Positions 21,501 to 31,498 of a stretch of 64,000 bases of DNA are shown in pieces; within the stretch, counting starts at the first letter, position 1, and every line of letters begins with the position of its first letter. The stretch is from assembly GCA_029449245.1 (NCBI GenBank), contig JANATF010000011.1:682001-746000 (forward strand). The letters are read 5' to 3'. Source of the DNA: Mortierella alpina. Taxonomy: Eukaryota > Mortierellomycota > Mortierellomycetes > Mortierellales > Mortierellaceae. Position numbers and translations under genes: made by a program. The notes beneath the pieces were generated by a model. The model made no database searches and was not told the origin of the DNA. It saw nothing but the letters and a program-made list of their open reading frames with translations.

Positions 21501-24459
21501 GCCGCTCCAGGGCGCGTACGAGACCATGATGCGAAAGGATTTTCGCAATAGCTTTCCGGCCTGAAAATCATCAAGGGAGGTATCCAACGCAGGTCGGTAG
21601 GACACAATGACTGTTCGCTCCTTGCCTGGTTTTACAAACAACTCCTCGATTCGTGTTGTGGATTGGCTTCCCCGGACTGGAGATGGAGGGCCATGGAGCT
21701 GAGCTTGGGCTAATTGATGTTCCCGCTGCGCCCCAGAAAAAGAAAAGGACCTGAGACTGGGTCGTTTTTTGTGCGCTACAGAAAGGATGGTGCTTACGGA
21801 GTCCTGGACGCTGGTGGTGTCGGCTTCAGATTCCTGATCGCCCTCCACGCCATCTTTGGGAGGTCGCGCAAGTTCTTGGCTTGCGAGGTATTTTTCGACC
21901 GTGGAGCTGATCTGCTGAATGTTGTCTGGAAAGAATCCCTCGGAGATCACAGGCGACGATGGGCCAGAATCCATTGTGGCTCCTTGTTCGCGCGCACCGC
22001 GATCTACCTTGATGCCTACAGCCGAGTCGACAGCACCAGAGACCAAAGTCGAAAAGCCAGGGGCACTAGAGGATTGGGGAACTTCCTCAACCCATTCGCG
22101 CAGACGACTCCGACCAAGATTGGTTGGCGGAGAGCTGTGTTCCAGGAGGTGATCTGTATTGGCCGAGGACTCTGAGCGACGCGAACTGTCGTTCCAGCTT
22201 GACGGTATGTCGGGGTCGAGCACGGACTTTTCTTCTTTTGCTAAATCGTGGATAGGTCCTGAAATGTCAGCGCCTGGTTCCGTTTGGATGTCGAAAACGA
22301 CCTCTGCGCCCTCGACTTTTAGATGGATCTCCATGGGTACCTGTCCGCCATTGGTGAATGTCATGGGTAACCTGGTCCACACTCCTGAGCAACAGTCTCC
22401 AAAGTCCATGGTGTTTCCTGTAGAGATGACAAGAGTGTCCTCTCCTCTAGAGACTGCCCGGACAGCCGCATGGATCGTTGCCTCCTCGATGTTGCTGGCG
22501 TCGTTTAGGTTCTCAAGAAGAAGATCGTACAAAAAGTCGCCATTCTCCTTTGGCCGGAAGATGACACGGATTCTCCGATAGCCGTAGCTGGGGATGGGCT
22601 TTGACCGTATTGTCTTTGAGTGATGGACAATGCCCTGCTCGTCCACGTGGTCAACCCCTTCCTCCACATCGTTCCCACCAAAGGATCCCTCATAGTCCAC
22701 AAATTTGAGCCAGCTTTCGCGAGAGCCGTCGCTTGCATCCACAGTATTGAGCTGCCAGTACAGAGGGATCTCACTACGATTCCAGATTGTGAAATCCTTG
22801 ACGTATTCCTGGTTCGCCACGCAATCTTCAAAGTTGATTCCAGTCTCGCCAATGTTGGAGTAGAGGACTGATCGGCAGACAGTTGACCGAAACTTGACTG
22901 TATGTTGATAATCGGCCTTGTGAGGCGCGGTACTGGGTGCCAAAGAAACGCTACTCAGGGAAGATTCGTGAATACCGTTTGCGCCCTTGGTCGCGTTGGG
23001 GAGTCCAACCATTGCTGCTGTCGCGGTCAAGTCACTGGGGAACCCATGTAGCGTGGGTGGCGATGTTGAGAAGCTACCCTCGTTGAGAATGACAGCTGTT
23101 CCTTCTGCACACGCCTGGGTCTTGCCGGAGGTGCCGTGCTTGTACGCAAAGAAAAAGACGAGACCGTTGACCTCGAAGGAATCAAAATTGTCTGTTTGCT
23201 GGTCGTTGTTCTCAAAGTCCTCGTTATCGATATTGTTTCCGTTCACGAGGCCATTCGAGGCCGTGTCCCGTTGTCTGCTGTCGTCGTAAATCTGAACACC
23301 GTCTCCTTGCGCGCTGCCGTTCCCAGAATTCGCATTCCCTGATTCCATGGCGGTCGCGGCAGAGTCCCACTTGCCCCTCCTGTTACGTCCTCGAGGATCT
23401 GGTAGGAAGCCTAGGATGACATTCTCAGTGTCGCCTGCTTTGACTGTCACTTCATCGACTAGACTCACGAGATTGAATAACTGGTTGAATTGATGGCCCG
23501 TTGCGGTGAGGGATCCGGCCTCGGCTGCGGCGGCAGTGTTGGTGGAGATGGTCTGGAGGATACCACCATCCGCATCTATCGTAGCGTGGTTTGACACAAC
23601 AGAAAGAGAAGGATGCGTAAGAATGAGCAGACAATCCAAAAGTGCGGGTGAAAAGGAGGCTACCCGATGGTGGGACAGGACCTTCTTTTTTGCCAAGCCA
23701 ATCATATATCAAAGGGAGTTTGGAACACACGCATGCCAAAGATGTGTGAACACACAAAAGGTCGAAAACAGGGATTCCGAGAAGCACGCCAAAGAACCAG
23801 TTCTTGGATGCAATGCACAGAAACCATCTCACGCGGGAAGTCACTCTCGGCTGCTCAGTGTGAGCAGGCTACTTCTTTACCTGAATCAAAGGGCAGGTTT
23901 TCGTTGGTGAGCTGGAACGAGATTTGGGGCCCCAGGCTCGACCGCATCTTGACGACGATATCGCACTGGGACGTGTTCCTGATCCCGAATCGGCGGAGCG
24001 AGTGCAGACCGTTGAGATACACATTGTCGAGGACGAGTCGACTGGGAAAGTTGACCAGCTGGAAGAGGGGTGTGGTGGAGCTGTTCATCGAGTTGCTGTG
24101 CGCCAGGGAGCTGCCGTGAGACGTATGATGTGTATGATGTGAATGGTGGCTGTGTCCATGGCTGGCGTGGCTGCCTTGACTTGAAGGCGACGTCTGCGCT
24201 GGTGTTGCAGCTGCTGTAACAGCAGAATTCCTTGACAGCGCCGTTCCTTGGTCTGCATTCAAGCCCGCTGTCCGTTGATGTGATGAATCCATGCGATTCG
24301 TGTAATCTACTCACAGGGCAGGGAGCAGAGCGTTAGTATGCGTGTGGACATTGGGCGTGTTGCCCATGCCATCCATGAGGAGGAAGAAGAGCTCGTACCT
24401 GTGGTGCTAGGACTGTCGCTGCTGTCCCTGCTGCGGACGGGTAACGTGCTGATGTTCAT
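12591..24459 (-). CDS. Giant ASH/MSP-like Ig-repeat protein (about 3,670 aa)
   Basis: Seven exons join in phase with no in-frame stop: 24459-24399, 24306-23881, 23575-20798, 20690-19005, 18898-14493, 14401-14077 and 13921-12591 (11,013 nt). The N-terminus is Ser/Thr- and His-rich (HSHHSHHTHH). The body is a long series of beta-sandwich repeats with the ASH/MSP hallmark 'hydrophobic-DFG-x(5)-hydrophobic' followed by L-x-N strands: FLDFGNVVVGGVSLR, VLDFGDTDVGALKSLP, TMDFGDCCSGVW, EVDFGTCWIGKK, INFGTMDKGEHRSKT, ILNLGWTPEVGKPV. A charged coiled-coil stretch (EMEDEIEILEQKLKIARRK) interrupts one repeat near residue 1620. The C-terminal 440 aa contain low-complexity Gly/Ser/Ala and Gln segments and end in a conserved-looking helical block. 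Such repeats are known from HYDIN, CFAP47/65, CEP192 and TMEM131-type proteins. Which of these is closest cannot be decided here; function is unknown to me. Confidence 0.8.
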
Positions 24460-25655
24460 GAGGGAACTTGATGCGGTTCACAGTAGTGTATTAGTTGTGT
24501 TGAGGGTAGAGGCGATGACGACGAGAGGGTGCAAAGAGGAGAGCTGGTCGTTCTATTTTTTTTTGTTCCCTTTTTGTTGCTTTTCCCTGCTCGTCGCTGC
24601 AGTGTCCCCTGTTGTGTCGCTACTGTGCTCTTGGTCCACGCTCTGATTGAACCGATTCGACCACTCTCCGTTTCTCTTCGTTTTCTCTTGTCCTTGTTGT
24701 TGAGGCTATGTCTGGAGGACATGGATGCAGTGCAATGCAGTACAGTTAGTGATGGATGCAGCGATGCACTCTTCTTCTTCAGAGTCCATGACAGAGAGTC
24801 GAGTTATGCAGGAGTGTGTGGGTGTGGATGTGGGTGTGTTGTTTTTGTCCTGCTCTTCCTTAAGAGGCAAGGTGCCAGGACCCAAAAAAAAGGGACCATG
24901 CCAGCAGCACAGCGCTTTGGGAGACGAGAGCGGTAAGGCATGTGTGGTATGGTGGCACTTGTGCAATCAGGCAATCCGTGATGGACACAGTGGATGGTTG
25001 CACACACAGCACACATCCATGGTGCTGCTGTTGGATGGTGCGTGTGTGTGTGTGTGTGCATAGCAGAGTGTGTCAAGCAGCCATCAGCAAGGAAGAGACG
25101 AAAATAGGCACGCACCTCCATCCGTGGGGGAGAGGGTCCAGCTGGCTGCGTGCGGAGTGTATTCAGGGTGTGGGTGTGGGTGTGGGTGTGCGGGTGTGCG
25201 GGTGTGCAAGGTGGAGGAAGGACGATGGGCGGATGCTGGTGCTGATGATGATGATGACGATGAAAGCGATGATGGAGTGTGACGATGGAGTGTGATGAAG
25301 AGGCGATGACGGAAAAGGACGATCAGCACGGATGCGCGGATGCAGCAGAGAGAAAATAAAGAGTCGCCGTAGTCGAGTGACTTCAAAAGGGAAGCAGAAA
25401 ATGGTCACTATTGCCACCCAGCAAATAGGTCCACGCGACCAGACGATTGTCGTGTGGCTGTCGGAGCGTGTGCATATGAGTGAAAATTGGGCGATGTATT
25501 GAGTACGCGTCTGTTGCTCTTTCAGTGGATGCTCACTAACAAGACCCATCGTTACAAAGGAAGAATGGCACAATATATTGCTACAAAGACAATCGGAACT
25601 CACAACTACTGGAAACTCTACGGTCCACTACCCCGCCATCAGCTGCGTAGGACTT
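24460..25655. other. Divergent/tail region with simple repeats
   Basis: About 1.2 kb upstream of the giant gene and downstream of the Rds1-like gene. It contains T/C-rich tracts near 24546-24595, (GT)n at about 25038-25058 and a (GGGTGT)/(GCGGGTGT) tract at 25166-25207, then GATGATG repeats to about 25265. Overlapping open frames on both strands mirror this low complexity and I do not call them genes. Confidence 0.5.
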
Positions 25656-26525
25656 TTAATGGTCGCCTTTGAAGAGCAACACGGGGCCGGCCACGATGCG
25701 AGAGTCGTCCTTGAGACTGATCGGCGTAGCCGTGTCTGTAATCACAATGTAGACGTATCCAGTGACGCCGGGGGGCAGCGCGCACTCCTCGCGCTTCGAC
25801 ACTCTGATCTTGTCGTTGTATAGGAACTGGCACCATGTCTGTCTAGGGTCGTCCGATCCTTCGAACCATGTCTCGACCTTCGTGGCACCCTCGGCGGGGA
25901 GCTTGGCCTTCAGTTGCGTAAAGGCCGTGAGACCAATGTCATTTGGGCAGGACTCGATAAAGTTGGAAGCCATGGTAAATACCTCCTTGGCCGACAACGG
26001 AGTGTCAAATGCATAGGGCGCTCCCGATCGCCCGAGAATCTCATTCAGGAATGACGATTGGCGTGCCTCAACGGTGGCGATGGATGCAGCTGCTGTCAAG
26101 AGGTCGCCGTCGAGACCGGAGGCTGCTCCGAGGTAAGCCGAGACACCAGTGTTCTCAAGAGCGCGCGCCACTGCAATAAAAGTTTTGACATCATCCAGAG
26201 GGAACCTGTACTTGCAGGGAGCTACAGGAGTGCCGCCGAGCTGGGTGATGGCGGTGGAAAGCGTGGTAACATGGGTCGACTCGTGCTGGTCGATTTCGAC
26301 GAACCGGTCGCGAATCTTGCCACCATATCCGGCAGTCGCGAAGGCATGGCTGTTAAACTTGGCAAGACCCTGGTTGTAAAACTCGGATTCGAGATGCTCC
26401 AGAGTCAAGGCAAAGTTGAAGATGTTGGCATCAGAGGTGGCATCGCGCTTCGAGAACCGTGTAGGTGCGGCCAAGACAGCGGTGGCTGCGATTGCAGATG
26501 CAACGGCGAGGATGGAGAAGTGCAT
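25656..26525 (-). CDS. Rds1-like secreted ferritin-fold protein
   Basis: A single-exon gene of 289 aa. Residues 1-20 are a signal peptide (MHFSILAVASAIAATAVLAA) and a Kex2-like site follows (FSKR, residues 24-27). The body matches the ferritin-like family PF13668 that includes fission-yeast Rds1: a first helix with ALTLEHLESEFYNQGL (about 39-54), a second with EIDQHESTHVTTL (77-89), and further helices with ARALENTGVSAYLGA and TVEARQSSFL. The Glu and His residues in these helices are the usual metal-ligand positions of the fold, though many Rds1-like proteins have no proven metal. Rds1 itself is stress- and glucose-responsive in S. pombe; the role here is inference. The downstream neighbour is intergenic sequence and the gene stands alone. 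Confidence 0.88.
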   Translation of the reverse strand: MHFSILAVASAIAATAVLAAPTRFSKRDATSDANIFNFALTLEHLESEFYNQGLAKFNSHAFATAGYGGKIRDRFVEIDQHESTHVTTLSTAITQLGGTPVAPCKYRFPLDDVKTFIAVARALENTGVSAYLGAASGLDGDLLTAAASIATVEARQSSFLNEILGRSGAPYAFDTPLSAKEVFTMASNFIESCPNDIGLTAFTQLKAKLPAEGATKVETWFEGSDDPRQTWCQFLYNDKIRVSKREECALPPGVTGYVYIVITDTATPISLKDDSRIVAGPVLLFKGDH

Positions 26526-26691
26526 ACCGATAGTCTATATTTGTTTTCGTGGTGATTGAGCTGGAGATGGAAATGCAGATGGATATTGGCGCTGGTAGTG
26601 ATAGTGAGGTAGTAGAGTTGCTAGAGAAGGTTGCTTTGAGAGACGGTTTTTGCTATTGATTTGATGCCTTTCTCGAGAAGCAGACAGAGCC

Positions 26692-26702
26692 CTATTTATA
26701 TA
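26692..26702 (-). promoter_or_regulatory. TATA box of the Rds1-like gene
   Basis: TATATAAATAG on the minus strand, 167 nt upstream of the ATG at 26525. This suits an inducible, TATA-dependent promoter. Confidence 0.55.
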
Positions 26703-29110
26703 TGCGCGCGATTGGTAGACAGGCGCGTCGAGAGTGCATTCGGCAGTGCACCATTAGAGAGCACGGCATAATAACCTTGGACTTCCCAGTTTCTTAGCCA
26801 CCGCTCACACGCCTTGTCGTCCGCCGATGAGAAGTATCAAGAGCTTCTATAAAGCGTCCATGCATCGCCCACACCCTACACACCGATAGGAGGGGCGCAA
26901 TTCTGTTGTCAGCAACCACAGCCCCAAAATTGCAAAAACGCGACAACCCAAAAATAGGATCGCATCTAAAAATGAACTTTGCACATGCGGTACGCACCTG
27001 AGTGTGGTACTACACATCCTTCTTTCTCACCACCACTTCTGAAGACGCGCTGACAATGCCGCACTTGCTATTCCTATATATTCTCTTGTATATCTCAGGG
27101 CGGGTGTTATCCTCCGTGTGAGATGGGGCTGATATAGCAGTAGGACTACTAGGAGAATAGAGGGTCAAGAGCTATTTTTGAACACAACCCCGTAGCATCT
27201 CCAGACCCCTGCCCTCTCCTCTACACCCTATCGCGTATACTTCTAGTAGTCTACTTTTCTGCGGTTGTTACACGAACATTGTTATTAGTGGCCTCTTCGG
27301 AAGGAAACCGACACTAGACATGGACGCGTGATGACTAGCCTGCCATTTCTAAGCCTTTCGCACGCCTATACGATGAACTCCCTCCGTGGCTGTTTACGAC
27401 TGCCTTCACCATGGTGATGATCATCTTGGTTGCGTACCCTATGGTCATATTTTGATTTAGCACCACCATGTATCGCGTCGCTCAGTCCTACCGTAATTCT
27501 GTAGCAGCGAGCAATCGCCGAAAGGGAGCATGGGTCATAGTCATGGACACGCGGAACATGAGGAAGCGCGCCATGGACAACTCACTAGCACCGACCGCAC
27601 CGACGTCGCCCTTGCGTTATTCTTCCTCTATCGATCGGACCAACTGCTGCAACTGCTGCAACGGGAAAACGCTGCAAGCCTCCATGGATAAAGCCAGGAT
27701 ATCCTCCTTGACAAAAGCTATACGCCCATGGATACGTCAATCTCGTTAACACTGAGCAAGTCCCGTCTCCCATGCATATCAAACATCCTGTACGGCCAAT
27801 GTTGGCATTGTGATGACTGAACCGCATGAGTGTCGACTTGCACAGTAGGCGTCTTGACTGTTGCTTCTGCTGTTCTTTTCAGTTGATATTCGATCATGCT
27901 CATGTTGTCAACCTTGACCCACCTTGTCTATTTAACGCTAACATCTTTTAATACCTGAACTATTCGTGCAGTATTTGGAACCTCTTTATCTCCATACAGC
28001 GGTCAGAGCAAAAAATGCTTGTAATATGCTTCAGCGATCACAGCATGGTAGAATGGTAGAACATGCACTGTAAAAGGAGTCGGGACGTTCCTGATATGCC
28101 AATGTATAGAACGACATTTGGTATCTCGTGGCTGAATGGTGCAGCAAGGCTGCACCATAGGGCAACGCCTATTTGTGCAGTATACGGCCCTCCATGAACT
28201 CGTAGACGATTTCACGTTTTGTGCAGCGCTAAGGATTCTCTCCAGCGTCTTGAAATATCGCTCTGGCGCAGGCGAGGAAGTTCCTTCAAAAACATGTTTT
28301 CGCTAGATCAGACAGTCGTGTATTGCTTGGGACAGTGCCTCGGACGCTGAGGTCATACTGCAGAGGCATGATGCTGCAGAGTTGGTTGGCGTACTCAGGG
28401 CTGCCTGGAGGGTTGAGCTACCGTCTCAATGAAAGGAAATATATGTCGTTGCAGCTCCTAACGCGAAAACTGTCACGTTCAGCATATATATTTTCCACAC
28501 AGAAAGTGTCTGCCGAAGCTGACATCAAGATGACTCTCACGTCTCTCTTCATTACTTGCTTTTGCCTTCACTCTCACGTCTCTTCATCTACCGTTGTCAG
28601 CTCTCCATTTGACTTGCCTCTTAGATAGGAACAGAGTCTACGACGAAGGATCGCCAATGACGAATCCAAGAGAATACCCACAGATTAAAGTTGAGAAGTT
28701 GGGTACGGGAAGTGCATCCGGCCCGGCAATACCCAAAGGTCAAGGCAAGGTACGGGGTCAGGCACCTGACGGTGTCACCGCTGCTGTTGCTCAATTAGGA
28801 CAGTAGGTGCCGACTGACCCGAAGAATGGGCGGTAATAATACCCAGTGTTCTTTTATTCAGAGAAAGATGCTTTTCTTTCGTATCAACCATTCTCTTTAC
28901 CAATTGCGAAACTGCTCCCTTATCCGTTGCGTCTACGAAAGCATCGCCCGCGCCTGGATATTCTTTCGTAACTTTTTTCATCGAACTAAAGCCGTACGGT
29001 ACAACATATCCGTCGTATGGGATGTACTTTTCGCGCACAGCGGATGGTTTCGTTACGTAGTAGCACCAATGCATAAGCAAATAGCTGAAAGAATAATTGA
29101 TAACAAGTAC
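26703..29110. other. Long gene-poor region with one doubtful open frame
   Basis: About 2.4 kb without a recognised gene. The only stretch that looks protein-like is a minus-strand frame at 28775-29080 (101 aa). It reads IPYDGYVVPYGFSSMKKV and AGDAFVDATDKGAVSQLV with a balanced composition, but it has no domain I know and no visible splice partners. It may be a decayed gene or transposon piece. Other frames on both strands look random. Confidence 0.35.
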
Positions 29111-29640
29111 AGCAGACCGCAGATTAGGTGCGAAAAAGAATGCGTTTGGAACGACTGGGTGAGAGACTAAAAAACGATCAAGTATTTATGGAGGAAGTCA
29201 GGAGTGAAGGGAGAGGGGGGAAGGGAGAAGGCAAGGAGGAAGGTGGTGCTTGCTGGGGAGAGAACACGCATATTGTTCCTCGGGATGCCTGAAGACAGAA
29301 GCATCTCATCGCAAGAGTTGGTTTAAGGATGGAGGACAACGACCTTCCTTTACGAACATATCGTTTGTCGAGCTGTACTGTATACTGTACCCTTTTATCT
29401 CTTTGTTGGCAAAACCATTTCTAAAGGTCTCTGGGCCATTTCTCCTCGATGCTTCTGTCGTCATGCATCCCGAGGAGCAGTATGCATGTTCTTTCTCCAG
29501 AAAACACTGCCTTCCTCTTCCCCTTCCCTCCCCCCTCCCCCCTCCCCCTTCACTCCTGACCTCCTCCATAAATTCTTGATCGTTTTTTAGTCTCTCATCC
29601 AGTCGTTCCAAATACATTCTTTTTCCGCACCAAATCTACG
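29110..29640. repeat. Imperfect inverted repeat, arms of about 190 bp
   Basis: The left arm (about 29115-29310) and the reverse complement of the right arm (about 29435-29635) align over nearly their whole length: AAAAAGAATG, TTTGGAACGACTGG, GAGAGACTAAAAAACGATCA, then a GGAGG-rich purine tract, then CATGC/CACGCATA and CTCGGGATGC. Differences include several substitutions and a length change in the purine tract. Both arms can be read as a similar peptide (LERLxERLKNDQxFMEEVR and EHAYCSSGC), so they derive from a once-coding repeat. The spacer is about 125 bp. Transcription through it would give a long hairpin. Confidence 0.6.
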
Positions 29641-29706
29641 GGCAACTACAAAACGTCCTGATAATTCTTTTGAAAAAACTACCCACCGCTCCTCCCCTCA
29701 CAGTAC

Positions 29707-30630
29707 ATGAAAATGCTTCCCACCAACCTGTCCAAGTTGTATCTCCTTTTTTTCACTTTTCAAGCTACGATTTGCATGGCCGATTTTTGTTCGTTTACGT
29801 ACGCTCGAGGAAATAATCTGGGCGCGCCGAACCCCCGAACTTCTGCATGCTACTGGAACGACAAGGACTACTCCGCGTGCGCCAAAGCGGGCGAGTCAAT
29901 CATCGAGAAGATCAATCCTGCAGAGTCCGGCCGTCAGCCGTGCCATTACGGTGCCTACGATCTCAAAGGCATATACGGCTATGAGTTTAAGAAGTTCGAC
30001 TCAGCTTGCTCGGAACTTGGCGGATCAAGTGAGGTGAATTTCGATAAACCTGGCATATGCCAAGATCCAGATCGTCTGCCATTTTATACCAACACGCCGT
30101 ACATAATCAAAGGAGCAATATCCAACAAGTATTGGCACAACTATCTTGGCAACAATACCCCCATTGCCAGCCCTGAGGAGGCAAACCCTGAGGAGGCAAA
30201 CCCTGAGGAGAGCGACCCACGTTCGGGTGTGGCCGTGAGCCAGCTAGTTGGCACTGATGTCAAGTCGGCCGTTTTCTTTGGGAGGTCAGAAACCGAGGAC
30301 ATCATGGTGCATGAATTCATAATCCTTGGGTTACTCTCCGCCGACGATGTGAAAAACAAACCAACCAGATGGATCGGGATAAACGACACCGATTTCGACG
30401 TACTAGAGTACAAATTCAAACACCCGCCGTACTTTTTTTTGGACGAAGCTTTGTCTCAAGGTCTGCCTACAATTTCAATTGAGGCGGTCGAAGGAGGCGC
30501 TTACATTTTTGCGGTGCAAGGAAACGTTGGACCAGACCACTACATGCAGGACACCGAAAGCGGTACCTTCATCCTGGGAAGTGACAAGAAGGCTGCTGCC
30601 AAGTGGTTCGTAGAGCTGGACACCATATAA
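29707..30630 (+). CDS. Secreted protein of unknown family
   Basis: A single-exon frame of 307 aa starting MKMLPTNLSKLYLLFFTFQA; the hydrophobic core at residues 10-24 is a signal peptide, with cleavage likely before ADFCSF. Six to eight cysteines sit in the first 120 residues (for example CSFTYARGNN, CYWNDKDYSAC, QPCHYGAYD, CSELGG, GICQDPDR), so a disulfide-bonded N-terminal domain is likely. A linker carries a PEEAN repeat (residues about 155-168). The C-terminal half is Cys-free and mixed alpha/beta (TDFDVLEYKFKHPPYFFLDE). I do not recognise the family. The start is the first ATG after a pyrimidine-rich leader. The gene lies just downstream of the inverted repeat. Confidence 0.68.
   Translation: MKMLPTNLSKLYLLFFTFQATICMADFCSFTYARGNNLGAPNPRTSACYWNDKDYSACAKAGESIIEKINPAESGRQPCHYGAYDLKGIYGYEFKKFDSACSELGGSSEVNFDKPGICQDPDRLPFYTNTPYIIKGAISNKYWHNYLGNNTPIASPEEANPEEANPEESDPRSGVAVSQLVGTDVKSAVFFGRSETEDIMVHEFIILGLLSADDVKNKPTRWIGINDTDFDVLEYKFKHPPYFFLDEALSQGLPTISIEAVEGGAYIFAVQGNVGPDHYMQDTESGTFILGSDKKAAAKWFVELDTI
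30171..30210 (+). repeat. 15-nt tandem repeat inside the secreted-protein gene
   Basis: The unit ccctgaggaggcaaa is present 2.7 times without a mismatch and encodes PEEAN PEEAN PEE. Being in frame, it can change copy number without breaking the gene. Confidence 0.85.
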
Positions 30631-31498
30631 TAAGAGTATACAGAGTTATAGGCCTACCAGACATAGTTGCACATTAGTCTTCGTACGTATTTTTTTCTTC
30701 TTCTTCCACGATAAATGCCTACTTACATAATTCCGCGCTTTGTGCGGAGGCGCTCGTGGCATCATGGCTACCGATAGCCTGATCAATCCCGCGCTTCTAT
30801 GCGAGGCTGACGTGCGTCAAAAGTCATTACACAGTGCCTTCAGGTTATCGTTGAATCCAGTAAGAACAATGATGTTTACCGAGTGGACAGTCGGTATACT
30901 CCGCCTAGGGCCTGCGGGATGAATGACAAGCCTTGAGGGCTATTATAATATAGTTCATAACTCGGATGAGGGTCCTTTGCTAAAACTCTTTGGTAATTAT
31001 TAAATAATAAAGCACCTGTGGTTGTTCAAAGTGTTAAGAATAACTTTTTCATGACCAAGGAGAAAGAAGGAAGCCTCATGAAATTCAGATATGGGTGTGC
31101 CACAGGAGGTATTTTTGTCACGATGTAAAATTGAGTGATTCCTTGGTTATCGTGGCACTATGAATATCAGCCCATGCGACATTATCCAACAGTGACAAGT
31201 TGATCAGGTACGACAAGATAAATCACGCACCTCAACACCTGGATTTCAATTCCTTTACGTTCATTCCTTCTATACCCGTCGGTGATCATGATCAACAACT
31301 TACCACTCTCATTAAGTGGACATATATTCGCTTTCATAATAAGCGTCAGAGTACAATTGAGAACTTACAGTACGCTTGGAAAGAACACGCACTGTTACAG
31401 CACCACCACACATCAATGAACTATGCCGCACACCATTATGAGAAGGAGGTTCACAGTGATAATATTAAGACTTTGGGGGGGGGGAGGGGGGAGAGACT
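30631..31498. other. Intergenic region with G-rich tract
   Basis: About 870 bases, AT-rich, between the secreted-protein stop and the kinase stop (convergent). A G-run tract (G10-A-G6) at about 31475-31492 lies just past the kinase stop codon and could form a quadruplex in one strand. No gene seen. Confidence 0.45.

Noticed and set aside
24966-25603. Overlapping frames over the GT/GGGTGT-rich stretch
   Set aside because: All reflect simple-sequence DNA (His/Pro or Val/Cys/Gly repeats); no protein features.
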